Shown: positions 22,169 to 34,174 of the stretch, one piece after another | Layout: the number at the start of each line of letters is the position of its first letter | Position numbering within the stretch: position 1 is the first letter of the stretch | Source of the DNA: Hericium rajendrae | Taxonomy: Eukaryota > Basidiomycota > Agaricomycetes > Russulales > Hericiaceae | Assembly (NCBI GenBank): GCA_033439255.1 | Contig: CM065880.1 | Location: 3,224,001 to 3,288,000 of the forward strand | Length of the DNA stretch: 64,000 nucleotides | Direction of reading: 5' to 3' | Program-made: the position numbers and the translations under genes | The notes under the pieces: generated by a model | What the model was told of the DNA's origin: nothing | The model's database searches: none | What the model saw: only the letters and a program-made list of their open reading frames with translations

Positions 22169-23397
22169 TCCTGGGGGCGGCGCCGGGAGAGGCCATCCGG
22201 CCCATGCTTCTCGCCAGGGACGTGAACCAGGGTAAATTGAAACATGAGGATGCCGACGATCCACCGGTTCATGGACGCACTAGGGGCGAGATCGGGATTA
22301 TTCAGCATGCCGGATATATAACGGGCGTCGACTTCGATAATCAGGTTGCGAACGCCAATGAGCCAGAGTTTGAGTGCACGAAGGCTCCGGTATAGGCCAT
22401 ATAATTCCAGCTTTGGTTGGGAGAAGCACGCCTCACGGTCGTTCAGGGCGATAGAGCCGAAGCGGGCATACCGGCGGACTTTGGGGTCGTCCACATCTTG
22501 TTGACAGAGTAGGTAACCGATGGCAATATAGGAGGTGTCGACGCCCAGGATCACTGAGGCGGGAGACTCGTAATCTATCGCGCGCAGGGCGGGTGATGCG
22601 AGTAGCGCTTGTTTAAGGTCTTCCTGCGCAGCCAACTGGTCTGGGCCGAACTCGAATGGGGTGTCCTTGCACGTAAGCCGTACCAGATGATGAGCACATT
22701 TTGCAAAGTTCTTGATGAAGATGCGGGCCACGCCAATGGTCCCGAGAAAAGCGCGAATGTCCGAGAGGTCGGTACAAGGTTGCCAGTTGCTGACCTTGGC
22801 GAGGTTGCTGAGTTCTGGCAAACGGCCCGCCGGCGTGCATCTATGGCCGACGACGATGATTTCCGGCATGCAAAGGACAGTCTTTTTCCCTGAGAAGGTA
22901 CCACCACAATATTTCATGCGTTGGACAACACGGTTCGCGCCCTGGAAGTGTTCCCAGACAAAGCGACGAATACCTGGGTTCCAGGGTATAGTTTCGAAAT
23001 TTCCGCCGGGCAACTCGTAACGGGTAGCTGGGCCTTTAATGGGGACATCATCGATATAGGGCATGGTGACAGCTGGGATTTCTGGCCGGAGGATTTCGGT
23101 AATGTCGTCGTGGAAGATAGGCATGGAGTTCGTCCACCCCATGGGCAGCGTAACGAGCCGTTTGGGCCCGAACGGGGTTTGGAACGTGGTCATGTCGCGG
23201 GACTCCTCCGCCAAGAGTTGCTCATCGTAACCAATGTAGAGATCGAGGATGCCGCTGCAAGCACGCCCGGCGAACTGCTCGGCGAGCTGGTCGGTAAAAG
23301 GCGGGATGCCCGAGTGAGCGATGGTGACCTTGTTGAGCGGTTCGAGACTGTGCACAATGCGCAGGCTTGTACTATCCTTTTTGGTGACGCAGAACCA
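22169..23397 (-). mobile_element. Ty3/gypsy pol fragment: reverse transcriptase and RNase H
   Basis: Minus-strand open frame with gypsy RT features (LWFCVTKKDSTSLRIVHSL, TPFGPKRLVTLPMGWTNS, VTMPYIDDVPIKG) and an RNase H-like segment (VILGVDTSYIAIGYLLCQQ), ending near VHVPGEKHGPDGLSRR. The catalytic box reads YIDD. Protease, the first RT strands and integrase are absent on both sides; no LTR is seen. The frame is essentially open but the element is a fragment, hence a fossil. It is hemmed in by two facing KDZ-type ends. Confidence 0.85.
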
Positions 23398-23630
23398 GAG
23401 GTGTCCCAGTCACCGAAATATATTATATTCGGCAACTTGCCGAAATCGTATTACAAAAACCCCGGCAGTTGCTGCCCGGGGCCTTACCATGCACATTATA
23501 ATTCAGTCGACTTAAGCCGCATTATAATGCGGCACAGTGGCACCTGGGATAGCCCAGGGGCCACGACAAAACATATAATATTGCATAAAAAAACATATCA
23601 GCCGAGATCGTAAGGATCTCGGCTGCTCAC
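23398..23630. repeat. Left terminal repeat of the outer KDZ transposon
   Basis: Near-identical inverted match to 21945-22168; includes short inner palindromes (GCCGCATTATAATGCGGC; CCGAGATC hairpin). Confidence 0.85.
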
Positions 23631-23639
23631 CGCCGCGGC

Positions 23640-24470
23640 GCATCCCGCCGCCATGCTCGGCTACGCTCCTGCCCGCCGCACTTCCCGATGGGGGCGGGGC
23701 GGGGCGCGCCCGCCGCTTGCTGCCCGCCGCTGCTGCGCCTGCCATGCACCGGCTGCTCGACGCTGCCCGCCGCCGCCAGTTCTCACCGTGCCTGCCATCC
23801 CTCAGCGGCTCGATGCTGTACCTGCTGGCCGCCCCGCCGCTGCTGCGCCCGCTAGCCGCCCTGCCGCCGCTGTGCCCGCCGCTCGCAGGGCGCTTGCTGC
23901 AGCTGGCGCGCTGCTCCCCGGCCGCTGGTTCTTGCTGCCGCTGGTGGGCTACCTTGCCGCCGCCGCCGATTCCCGCTGCGCCCACTGGCCGCCTCACCGC
24001 TCGCCCCGCTGTTGCTGCACCGCTCGGGCGCTTGCTACCGCTGGCTGCGCCCACCGTGCACCGGCTGCTGCTGCGCCTGCCATGCATCGGCTGTTCGATG
24101 CTGCGCCCGCTGACCACCCCGCCGCTGCTGCACCCGCCGCTCGCCCCGCTGTTGCTGCACCCCTCGGGCACTTGCTGCCACTGGCTGACCCGCCGCTGCT
24201 CGCCACCATGCCTGCTGCTCTTTGTACCGGCAACGGGCTGGTCTGCCCTCGCCCGGCGCTCGTTGGATAGCAGCCTGCTGGTTCTCGGTACCAGCAGCGG
24301 GGCACGTCCACCCGTCCTCACCCAACGGTCGCTGCGACGCTGGTCGTTGCGCGCCCACCGGCCCCCATTGCATGTCCGCTCCTTGTTCCGCTGCGCGTCT
24401 GTCTCTCTTCCGTGCCGGCAGTGGGCTGGCCCACCAGCTTGTCATTGATCTTCCGTATCACTGTCGTCAT
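23640..24470. repeat. GC-rich subterminal block of the outer KDZ transposon
   Basis: Degenerate GCTGCTGCRCCNGC-type repeats between the terminal repeat and the transposase stop codon. The same placement is seen in the inner transposon. No gene supported. Confidence 0.6.
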
Positions 24471-24480
24471 GGTCTATTGA

Positions 24481-25290
24481 TCACAGACCACTTGGCCTGA
24501 AGCTGACGGTGTCCTCGTCCTCCTCGTCGATGAGGTAAGTGCTGTCGAGCTCACGCGATGCCGGGATGGGAATGGAGGTGAGGCGCGATACGACGTCTCC
24601 GTCCTCGAGCGCACTTGAGTCTCCGATAAAGGTAGTGGCTTCTTTTTGGACAATCGACCACGCTGCTGCGAAAGAGTGGGAAAGAGCTTGATACAATGCA
24701 ACTTGTTCAAGAGCAAAGGCGCGGAGACCCTCGCGAAGCTGCGGGGTGGACTGTGGTGGACTTTCTGCACGTTCTTGCCAGTGACATACAGTGTTTCCGA
24801 ACGAAGCCACGACAAGAGACATCTCTAACTTGAGCCAGCGCACTTCTTTGCGCCATCGTGCTGCGCGCGCGTGTGCCTTTGCCCATTCAACACGGACCGC
24901 TGTAAATGCGAGATCAGCTCCAAATCAATTAGTCAATTATATGCTACTTACCTTCGTGCATCACTGCATCGTCAGGACCCTCGGAGATGCCACCATACCA
25001 TATCCAAGATATGGTGCGATGTCCTTCGCCCAGGGCTCCAGGTTCCTCGTCCTGTTCCTCTTCACCTTCGTCATCGTCTTCGCCAGGTTGTTCGGGCATC
25101 AAACGTCCGACGTCGACGCCCTCGTCCTGCTCTTTCTCCAGCCGCCTCAATGTTGTGTCACTGAGACCACGTACATCCTCATCTTTCAGAGGGCGGAGAA
25201 TGTTGGTCCATGATGCATCGTTACCGACGAGTGCACCATAGCACACACGCGCATGTCGGTAACAATGCACACATGCCCAGGCTTTCATGA
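24481..25290 (-). pseudogene. KDZ transposase, outer copy, C-terminal part
   Basis: Begins (minus strand) VMKAWACVHCYRHARVCYG at the right edge and contains NILRPLKDEDVRGLSDTTLRRLE, an acidic stretch, RTISWIWYGG, an intron at about 24910-24955, VRVEWAKAHARAARWRKEVRWLK and the end SRELDSTYLIDEEDEDTVSF, stopping at TGA 24481-24483. It matches the C-terminus of the inner transposase along its length. Its first residues continue exactly from the N-terminal part that ends at 39053: removing the inner transposon and one 7-bp duplication gives an unbroken frame through AVLMKAWACV. Interrupted by the insertion, so inactive as it stands. Confidence 0.85.
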
Positions 25291-25480
25291 CACCAGTACC
25301 AGTACCCACAAAATAATGCGGGCCGGAACCACCCCGCAACAGCATTGCAATTCCTGCGGCTGCAGCCACAGCTAGCCGAGGACCTCCTGCCGCTCGCAAA
25401 ATAATGCTCCGTCTCCACGATGCATTATTTTGCGAGCCTGGGACTTTCTGGCTCGCTTCCACAACCTCCAGAAAAACATA
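25291..25480. repeat. Left TIR of the inner KDZ transposon
   Basis: Reverse complement of 38872-39052 with moderate divergence; carries several AAAATAATGC / GCATTATTTT motifs in both directions. Confidence 0.85.
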
Positions 25481-25489
25481 CCGCGCCAC

Positions 25490-26050
25490 CTCCCCTCGGC
25501 AATTCTGCACGCCCGCCCTCGGCAATTCTGCGCGCCCACCCTCGGCAATTCTGCGCGCCCGCCCTCGGCAATTCTGCGCGCCCGCCCTCGGCAATTCTGT
25601 GCACCCGCCCTCGGCAAATGCTCCGCGCCTCCCCTCGGCAATGCTCCGCGCCCGCCCTCGCCACCGCGCCACCGCGCATGCGCCCTCGCTGCCGCGCCGC
25701 CACCGTATGCGCCACCGCCGCATGCGCCCTCGCTGCCGCGCCACCTCGCATGCGCCCTTGCTGCCGCGCCGCCACCATATGCGCCACCGCCGCATGCGCC
25801 CTCACCGCCGCGCCGCCACCGCCACCACCGCCGCATGCGCCCTCGCTGCCGCGCTGCCACCGTATGTGCCACCGCCGCATGCGCCCTCGCCGCCGCGCCG
25901 CCACCACCGCCACCGCCGCATGCGCCCTCACCGCCGCACCGCCACCGTATGCGCCACCGCTGCATGCGCCCTCGCCGCCGCGCCGCCACCACCGCCACCG
26001 CCGCATGCGCCCTCACTGCGACGGCACATGCCCTTGCCCGCAGCACCGGC
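25490..26050. repeat. GC-rich subterminal block (left), 23-bp tandem units
   Basis: At 25497-25615 about five units near GCCCGCCCTCGGCAATTCTGC, then degenerate CGCCRCCGCATGCGCCCTCGC repeats to 26050. Open frames here run in four or more frames and are not genes. Confidence 0.8.
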
Positions 26051-26531
26051 CCGGGCACTCATCTGCAGCACTTCATCTGTGCTCTCATCAGCCGCATCTG
26101 CCACCGGAACCGCTGCACCGAGTCATCGACCCACTGTGCACATGGCCAGAACTGCTGCGCACTAACCCATTCCTGGAACTCCCCTCGATGCTGTATCACA
26201 GCTCAGAAGAAACTCCGACTCACCTACCGGGATGAACCAATCACGTGTTCATGCGCTATCTGATGCATCGCCAACCGGAGGGTCTTAGAGAGTCCAACTA
26301 CACAGCGGAACGTGCATCAGATAGCGCATGTACCTGTCAACAATCCTCCTAAGGTGGGTGATGCCACATTCATTACATAACAGCTGGAGTCTTTGACGAC
26401 TCCAGCAAATTGCATTGATCCAAGAACGATAGATAAGATTGACGCGCCGAGATACTGTGTATGAAGTCATAGAGATGGGGGAAGTGGTAAGGACCTGGAC
26501 AGAATCAAGAAAGCAAGATTCTGGCACAACA
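26051..26531. other. 3' flank of the companion gene
   Basis: Normal base composition; no motif-bearing frame. Probably the 3' UTR of the minus-strand gene ending near 26532. Confidence 0.45.
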
Positions 26532-29083
26532 TCAGCCCCTTCGCGAACGCTTGACAGCACCTGTGTCAATGGAATCGCTACTTACAAAATGAGCAAGTAA
26601 GCTACAACATACAAGGCGATCACATACCTAGGTGCCGCCCTTTTCTTCCCTTTATCTCCACCACCAACCACCACATTGTGCTCGACCCCCATTGCCACAA
26701 ACACCGCCTTCGTGTCGGAGACCGCATTTAGCCAGTCGCATTGTACGTTGTCCGGCAAGTCCTGGATCCGCTTCCTCCACAACGCGAGGTAAGCCATGAC
26801 ACTGAGGATCCCATTCTTGCCGAACTTGGAGAGCTTAGTCCAGTCGTGGGCTGCGGTGATTGATGTCCCAGCCCCAGTACGGTCAGCAAGGCGGTCGCTT
26901 GGTTGGAGATTGTCCCACCACTGCCAAAAGCCAGTTGGCAGTAGATCCAGCTGGAAGGACTTGCCGTTGACAAACTTGCTGTAGAACTTATGATAGACGC
27001 GGTCCCATTGTACCCAAAGACGTATGAGCTCCGGGCGACCGTTGGTAGGGAGTACACCATCTGAAGTCTGCACAACATATCAATAGCTGACGGTGAGCGA
27101 GGCACGAAGAGAACTCACCGGGAACCCCTTCGAACGCAGCAAATCAACGTACGCCGTGACACAGTCCACCCAAGCCTCCTCACCGCCCACCTGACTGAAG
27201 AAGAACACGGCTTCCTGTAGCCATTTCGGCCACTCGTCGTCGTCGACGCGGATTGAAGCCAAAGCAGATGACGGTATGGTACGAGGAACACCCGCAGAGC
27301 TCTTGCTGGTCGAAGCGACATGGGGAGGACGTGCAGGATGTGGGACGGGTGGGTTTCTCGGACTATCGGCATCGGATTGTGATGGACGATTGGAGGGGGT
27401 GCACCTTCGCGATCTGCATGTTCGCAGACGCCGTCGACGCCCCATGTCTGCCGACCTCCGAGCCATTCCCGCGTTCCTCCACTGACGCGTTCACATGCGC
27501 ACTGGAAGGGGTGTCGTAGATCGGCTCCGGCGTCAGTTCACGGTCCGGCAAGTTCGGCGGGGAGTGGACCATGGAGGCGGATGCAGAGGCTTTGGAAACA
27601 GACGTGGCTGCCAAAGTAGACGAGTGGGTCACTTCTGCGGATGTTGTAAAAGAATGATGACTGGAGAGGGTGGTAGTGGCAGCCGCCGCCGCTGCGGATG
27701 AAGGCGACGACGTGGACGCGTTGGCCCACGTCTCGCTAGAAGTCGGCTTCAAAGGGGAGGTGGCTCGTGCTTCGGCCGTTGACGATGAAGAAGTAGCATT
27801 CGCAGAAGCATTCGCAGTCAATGTCGCGATATCGGGGGACGGAGAAGAGGGCATCGTGCTGGTAGGGACAGTGGATGATGATGGTTGCGGATTAGATGAG
27901 ACTTCCGGCAAAGCCCGTTGTGCGCAAACCTCAGGTGCTATATATGGAAATATCGTTAATTAGGAAGTGAAAAAGCACCCGAAACAAAAGAAAACTCACG
28001 AAATACTTTGGTTGCAAATCGGACATGCGCAGCTGCTGCTGCGTCGAAACCAGGCTTATCGTACTCAGCCCACGTCTGCCGCACGATGCCCCCCGTTAAA
28101 CCGGAATGAATCACAAGTGATCCAATCGCTCCGCGGTCTTGCGGAATCGGACCAGACAGAAGGAGACAGGCTACCATCCCATATTGTCTCGAGACGTTGT
28201 CCACGACCGGTTGCAGATGCTGGAGCACCATACTATGGGCCCTGATGCAAAAGTCGTTAGTGAGGTGACGCGGAAGGTGAGATCAACCAAAAAAAAACGT
28301 ACTTGTGATACTCCTCGGCCGTCTTTGGATGTTGCAACAGCTGTTTGTAATCTGCCATCGCAGCCTTGTAGTTCGCCTCGACTATCGCGCGGATCTCTTC
28401 CTTGATTTCCTCGCTTTCGAGCCCGTACTTCTGCCGTGTTAATTCAGTTTGAAACTTGAACTTGTCCACAGGGATCGTGCCGGCCGACCTGGCCTCATTG
28501 ACGATTGCCGCATATTGCTCGTCGACGGAGGCTTTAACGCGGGAGTCATAGTATTTCGTCGAATAAACTTGCCATGCCGCCTCTCTCCTCGGCGGTGCCA
28601 GGGGGGCGTCAACAATGAACGACTCCTCCACGCTGTTTTCCGGTGCTTTTACCAGCTTTTTGCCATGATGGCGGAACCAATTGCCGATTTTCTAGAAGTC
28701 CCACATATCAGGAATAAACTTTTCATTCAGACAGGAAAAATGGAACCCACCTCATGGACCTCAGTATACGTCGCCTGACGTGCCTTGATCGTGTCCTCGT
28801 CCAACTCGTCCGTGTTGCCAATAAAGGCCATGGTGTCGAGATTTGTCTCCGGCGGGTCATCGAGCTCAACAGCCGCGTCTTCCTCCAAAGGGAGCACCCA
28901 GCCGTACTTGAGAAACCAGAGCTTGGTGGTGTGGGTATAGAAATCGCCTCGATCGCGGGCTTGGTGCCACTTCATAAGGCGAGAGTCGAGGAATACATAT
29001 TTAGTCCCTTTTGCCCAGGAGTTTCGTCCCGGTCCGCGCCTGGTGATCGTGTTATTGGACGCCTTCTTAGACTTTCTGGCCAT
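26532..29083 (-). CDS. KDZ cargo companion protein, unknown function (inner copy)
   Basis: Starts at ATG 29081-29083 (MARKSKKASNNTITRRG). Recognisable blocks: WAKGTKYVFLDSR, YTHTTKLWFLKYGW and DDPPETNLDT in exon 1; PPRREAAWQVYSTKYYDSRV and YKAAMADYKQLLQHPKTAEEY in exon 2; then VVDNVSRQYGMVACLLLSG; a Ser/Ala/Thr-rich linker (about 27370-27900); and a C-terminal domain with WPKWLQEAVFFFSQ, GFWQWWDNLQPSDRL and LAYLALWRKRIQDLP. Introns at about 28705-28750, 28255-28305, 27960-28010 and 27075-27120 fit the phases; near 27400 the reading moves frame, by an intron or a frameshift I could not decide. The last exon probably ends at 26532 after a basic tail. A diverged partial homologue lies at 47969-48928 next to the same partner gene. 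No known fold recognised; the basic N-terminus suggests nuclear location. Confidence 0.7.
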
Positions 29084-29329
29084 GAGTTGACGGTGAGGCA
29101 GAGGAAGTGGGTGATCTGGTCAGATGAGCTGGCACGAGTACGCGAATCCATCAGCTCTGTCTTCGGCAATTGTTCGACAATTCGGCACTTCCCGGTCATT
29201 GTCAAGATCTTAGATTAGATTGCATCCACTGCAGATCAATGCATTGTCAACAAGAAAGTAACACAGAACGCAAAGCAACAAGTAAAGCAACGATAACAGA
29301 CATAGCGACTACGGAAATCAAGAAATATT

Positions 29330-31088
29330 CTAAATTTGCCTCGCCCTTCTCACCAAACCTTCCTGGAGACGCAAAGCCATCCACTGCACAGCTTGTCGAT
29401 GAGTCGGGAAACTGATGTGCTTGTGGCCAGATACTCCATGTATCTGACTTGAACATTCTTCCCTTGTTTATGTCAGTACAGTGCCATAACACGGATAGAA
29501 AGTGAATATCTCACCAGGTTGGGTATATACCTGGATTTAGACCGCAGGCAACAGCATAGAATTTTTTGGACTCAAACGGTTCCATCCCGGAGCAGCCAGA
29601 CAAGCTCTGAAACGTGTCATAGGTCCAGGTGCTTTGGCGGTAGGCCGCATTGGGAGTCGGGTAGTACGTGAAGTGTGGAGAGTTCGACTGGTAAGTTGGG
29701 GGAGGCGACGACGATGCAGCACCTGGATCCTGACTGAAAGCTGAGCCCGGGCGAGGAGGAGACGGTGAACGCGTGTGCTGGGAGTCAGGTGCAGGTCCAG
29801 CATTGGGGTCTGGGGCAGACGTTGCACCAGTGCGTGCAGCTGGCGACTCATGCAGGTCTGCAGCAGGCACTGCACCTGTATCTCCTCAGAGCACTCCACT
29901 GGTGTATGGAGTGGTTGCGGAACGAGTCTCTCGGGCAGGCACATAACGAGTCTCCTGGGCGGGCGTGGAACGAGTCTCCTGGGCGGGTGCGGAACGAGTC
30001 TCCTGGGCGGGCGCGGAGCGAGTCTCCTGGGCGGGCGCGGAGCGAGTCTCCTGGGCGGGCGCGGAGCGAGTCTCTGGCGCAGGCGGTACACCGATATCGG
30101 GGCGGGGTGAGGATCTGACGCGGCCACGGGAGGGCGGAACAGGAAGGGAATGAGACGTGCGGTTTAGTGGAAATGAACCTGGGACATGCGGGGTATCTGT
30201 TTCTGAGGCAGACGTGGACTCGAGACCGAGACCGGACAACTGAGCAGGAAGGGAATACAAAGATGGTGTCGGGTGACGAGCGGGTGACCGAGATACAGAT
30301 GCCGATGAAACAGCAGTGCGAGGAATGGAGGGCGATGCTGCAACTGATAGAGGAGGGATGGTAGACTTGCCATGAGCTGCAGATGCCTGGACATGAGGCG
30401 GCACTGAAGATGCAGGGCGAGGCCCTTTCCGAATTGGCGCGACCGAAGGAGAGGCCGTCGCGGAGACATTCAGGGACGGCGCAGGCTTCATGCTGCGAGA
30501 CGAGGCAGACGAGCGGCTGGGAGCGGTCGCGTATTCCGATTCAGTGGCTGTATCGGTGGCATCGGAGGGGTAATAGCCCCAGAGAGAGTTAGAACTGGCC
30601 TCTTTGGAAGGAGTAACGTCGGATTCGGTGACGACGTCGCTCCAGTCATCATCGTGAAGCTCTTGCACGAGGCCTCGATGGCGGGCAGCAAGAAGATTGT
30701 CGTAGGCAGCCACCTGTGTGTCGTAGGTATCGTAGAAGGCCTGCGGGATGCCACGTGTCATGCCCTCCGCCTCCCAACTATGGAGACCTTTGTCAAATTG
30801 GGAACTCCAAAAGAGGGATAAAGCACTCACCGATGCGCAAAAACGCCTACCTTCCGGCCCACAAAGACCGCAAACCACTTCTGTCCAACTGCTTGTGGAA
30901 GCACTCCATTTTGAGACCGTTTGAAGTCGGAATCTAAGCTCGCTCGTGCCATGTTGGATGCTGTGACGTGGAAGCTATCGTCGGAGATGGAAGGTGCTAG
31001 CAAAAATAAAGTGCTCACCCAAGTCAGAGGTCGGACTGCCCAGGATGCCGACCATGTCCCACATGTCGTCGTCCTCAGCTGCAACCAT
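29330..31088 (-). CDS. Protein with two viroplasmin/RNase H1-N domains (inner copy)
   Basis: Starts at ATG 31086-31088 (MVAAEDDDMWDMVGILG); exon 1 ends at 31019. The first domain-like unit is AVGQKWFAVFVGRKVGVFAHR, intron, then WEAEGMTRGIPQAFYDTY. A long Ser/Pro-rich linker follows with six 8-residue APAQETRS repeats (24-bp DNA repeat, about 29920-30070). The second unit is a classical viroplasmin domain, KKFYAVACGLNPGIYPTW, intron, WEECSSQIHGVSGHKHISF, ending at TAG 29330-29332. Such domains bind RNA/DNA hybrids or double-stranded RNA in RNase H1. No RNase H catalytic domain follows. An in-frame TGA at 29886-29888 lies between linker and second domain, so this copy may be broken or spliced around it. 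The domain name does not imply a virus here. Confidence 0.75.
29920..30075. repeat. 24-bp coding tandem repeat, about 6 units
   Basis: Plus-strand units near GCGGAGCGAGTCTCCTGGGCGG, encoding APAQETRS on the minus strand. Confidence 0.9.
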
Positions 31089-32393
31089 GTGCCCTTTGCG
31101 ACAACGGGGGAAAGGAGCGAGACAGAAACGTGCCTCTACTGGGGTCTCACGATGACACGCCACAACCGGGTCCGAGCGAAGGTGCTTCTTCGGATCTATC
31201 CGAAACAATGCGATAAGGAGTACGCAAATGATAAGACGATAAGGACTCATGACTATGACGACACAAGCCCATCCCGTTGTCCGAGATTCCCTCTTACTAG
31301 ATGCTTTTTTTCCGGTACTTACCTGTCATTAGCATTCAGAAGTAAGTACTCCAATATTTCTGATAGAATCCGTAACGTTCATGAGTGTCTCTTCCGACAT
31401 TTAGCTGGAAATTCAACCCATATCGTCAAGATCGACATTTTGACGATGATCCGGAGCTGCATTGTAGGACGAATGATACATAAAGTACGTCGTAACAGTC
31501 ACTGGATATGACATTCGTCAACTGAATCGCTTTTCGTCGCTGTATAGCATATCGGAAGGCAGTCCTCGTCGTGTTTTCGCGGTGGTTTTCGGCTTTGCAA
31601 CCGTACTATGTCCCTGTCTCCACTTCTCATTTACCACTATCTACCACATATCTGTATGCTGAACTACATTCAATAATCAATGTTTTCGGAGCTAGATTCA
31701 TGTGCCGGAGTTTGGTAGATACAACGATCGAGAAGTACTTGAATAACGGGTGAACGAGTAAAGTGTGATAACGAAGCCTAACTTACAGTTTATAACATAC
31801 AGACTCCCAAGATGATTGTCACTTTTTGTATTATAAGGTTAGATGAGTAACTCGTGTTACGCACTATGAAATTTACACTAATATACTAGCGGGGGTACGA
31901 ATTGAGAGCTGTACGGCTACTGGTGTGTATACATGTGCTTCATGCGTGCACTTGCAGCTCGAGTAACCCAACCCAACACAAGTGGCTGCACGCGCGTGCC
32001 ACAAACACCGGCCTTCTGCAACCGCCACCTCGACCGCGCTTCAAGTTCGACCACCACCTCTACCACGTTTCATCGTCGTCATTCTTTTCTACTTCCGTTC
32101 TTTTTATCGTGTCTATTTCCACCTCAGTCTTGGTCTCGATCGCAGGGTCAGTCACCCGTTCGGTGTCCACTCGGTACGTCCTTTCTTTCTGCCCGCTTCA
32201 GTTCATGTTGTGTAGCGTGCCTCTCCAGGCCCTCTGCACGAACGGGGCTTCACTCTTTCTGACCATAAGCTTACATGTTCTATTACCTACCCAGCTTAGC
32301 CTCAACGACGAGGCGCAAAGGTTCATGGCGGGGAAGGTGCATTTCTGCCGTCCACCTATAGATTACAACTGATTTCTTTTACTGTATACGCGT
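31089..32393. other. Divergent intergenic region (viroplasmin gene / TET gene)
   Basis: 1.3 kb of ordinary composition between two genes that point apart, so it should hold both promoters. CT-rich stretches precede the TET gene (about 32090-32200). No coding exon recognised. Confidence 0.5.
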
Positions 32394-33987
32394 ATGCTTC
32401 AGACACGCTCAGGGCGTGAATTCTCCGCGTACATAACCACCACGATCCCTGTTCCCGACTTCGACTTAGCCGCATTTGTTCAAGCCGGGGTTGGAATCCA
32501 GGACAGTTTCGTGCCCGCAGCCGACGACTCGCACCCGCAGCCGTTGGACCTTGACCCACCTAGAGCATCCCATCCGGAAGTTCCTCCACCACCTCCGTCT
32601 CCCGTTCCGCTGTCTCAGCACCACTCATCATCCGCCAACATCTCCAACGGTGACGCGCCATGCCCTCAAGGCGAAGGCGCAGCTGCTCCCTTCTTTGCAC
32701 AAAGAGAATATCAGAGACAGTGTCGCATCCGCCGTCGTCAGGAGACCAAGGAGCGATATGGTCCCCTCGGCTGTGTCACTAGGTCTTTGGTTGCAAAGTT
32801 TGCCTCACCATCCCCATGCATCGTGCCTGATGACGCACGCCAACTGCCTGTTGCTGAAGGCGCGTTCGTTGCGAAATGCGACCCTCGGCAGCACCCCTCG
32901 AAGCAAATATACCCGCTGAACGAATTATTGGGTGGGTTAAACTTCCAATATAAACAGTGGGATGGACGGTATGTGACTAGTCCCTGTAGGCCGCGCTTTG
33001 TAGCACTAATTCTCCTGCAGAGGAAATGGGGCTGTTGTTGATAGGATGGGGCGTCTTATTGTCGGCATGCCTGCGCAGCCGTCCGACCCAACGTGGTCAT
33101 TCCTCATGCAGGATGGTTGCAAGGCGATGTGCGAAACAGAACACTGCAGTTTCTCGAAGGCGCAGCGTGATCACGGGCGCGGCCGATTTCCTTCATTGAC
33201 GACTGGATTTTCGTATGGCGGCGGCCAACAGGTATGTGTATTTCATGCCCTTGGGACCAATTTTGAACAGATTTTGCAGCAGCCAATGAATTTTTCTCAT
33301 ACTTCGAAGCAGCACATCAGCGCGATCCAGTGTTTGCGCACACACCCGTGTTTTGTCCGCCTAGCAGGTCACAACAATCGTGCGTATACGTCGCTCACAA
33401 TCTACGATCTAATGACAAGTCCGGCCACAGGTGCCTTCTCTATCTATGCGCCAAAACTTTTTCGGCATTATAATGAAATTGTTGACGCAATACAGGCATC
33501 CGACCCGAGCCTGGAGAAACCGTTCAGCAACAGCGTATTTCCTGCCGCCACCTTCAACGTTGGAAGCCAGACTGTCACGAAGAAACACCGGGACTCGTTT
33601 AACGTCCCTTATGGGTGGTGTGCGATCACCGCGCTCGGTGATTATGACCACACTAAAGGCGGCCACTTGTACCTGTGGGAGCTAAAACTAGTCATTGAAT
33701 TTCCGCCCGGAAGCACAGTGTTTATCCCGTCTGCTGTCATCAGCCATGGGAATACCCCGATTTCCGATGGAGAGGTTAGACACTCTTTCACTCAATTCTG
33801 TGCTGGTGGCCTGCTGCGTTGGAAATTGTACGGCTTTCAAAGCGAGGAGGACATGCGGATGAGAGATCCGGCCCTCGCTTTAAAGGTGGACTCCGGCCAA
33901 TTTACCAGATGGTACGAGGGTTTGGGGCTGTTCTCAAAGATTGACGAATTATATGCGGATAACGAACCGTGGCTCTTCCCTAAGTAA
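32394..33987 (+). CDS. TET/JBP-like 2-oxoglutarate, Fe(II)-dependent dioxygenase
   Basis: Three exons: 32394-32968, 33021-33231 and 33280-33987, 497 aa, phases consistent; the second intron is 48 bp and could be retained in frame. The N-terminal third is Pro-rich and disordered (PPPPPSPVPLSQ). The catalytic double-stranded beta-helix carries an HxD motif in KKHRDSFN (H365, D367), then YGWCAITALGDYD, KGGHLYLWELKLVIEFPPGS, the distal His in SAVISHGNTP (H418) and the 2-oxoglutarate Arg in GEVRHSFTQF (R429). All metal and cosubstrate ligands are present. The family oxidises 5-methyl-pyrimidines in DNA; fungal members are expanded and linked to KDZ transposons (established). It lies 188 bp upstream of the KDZ gene on the same strand, inside the same TIRs. 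Likely role: altering methylation marks on the element (inference). Confidence 0.85.
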
Positions 33988-34051
33988 TATACAGTACGAG
34001 TCTCGTATACCCTGGTAGTAACTTACGCTAATCCCTTTTGCATAATAACAA

Positions 34052-34130
34052 CGCGGTCACGTTACCGATCAACAAGAGCAAGCGCTTAACAGCGCGATCA
34101 CGTTACCGATCAACAAGAGCAAGCACTGGC
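34052..34130. repeat. 40-bp direct repeat, 2 units
   Basis: GCGRTCACGTTACCGATCAA... occurs twice with a period of about 40 bp in the 188-bp gap between the dioxygenase and transposase genes; a possible regulatory or transposase site (inference). Confidence 0.8.
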
Positions 34131-34174
34131 TAGGTGTGACATGCTTTCGTCTGTCCTATGCACCTGCTCTAGCC

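Noticed and set aside
25497-25615. CRISPR-like regular repeats
   Set aside because: Direct head-to-tail units without unique spacers, in a eukaryotic transposon.
25372-26263. Open frames of 190-280 codons rich in Ala, Pro, Arg or Gly
   Set aside because: They arise from the GC-rich subterminal repeats of the inner KDZ transposon; only the true transposase C-terminus (24481-25290) has homology.
29330-31088. Viroplasmin domains as evidence of an integrated pararetrovirus
   Set aside because: The domain is named after caulimovirus protein VI but is the RNase H1 N-terminal hybrid-binding fold; no capsid, movement or polymerase gene is nearby and the gene has fungal introns.
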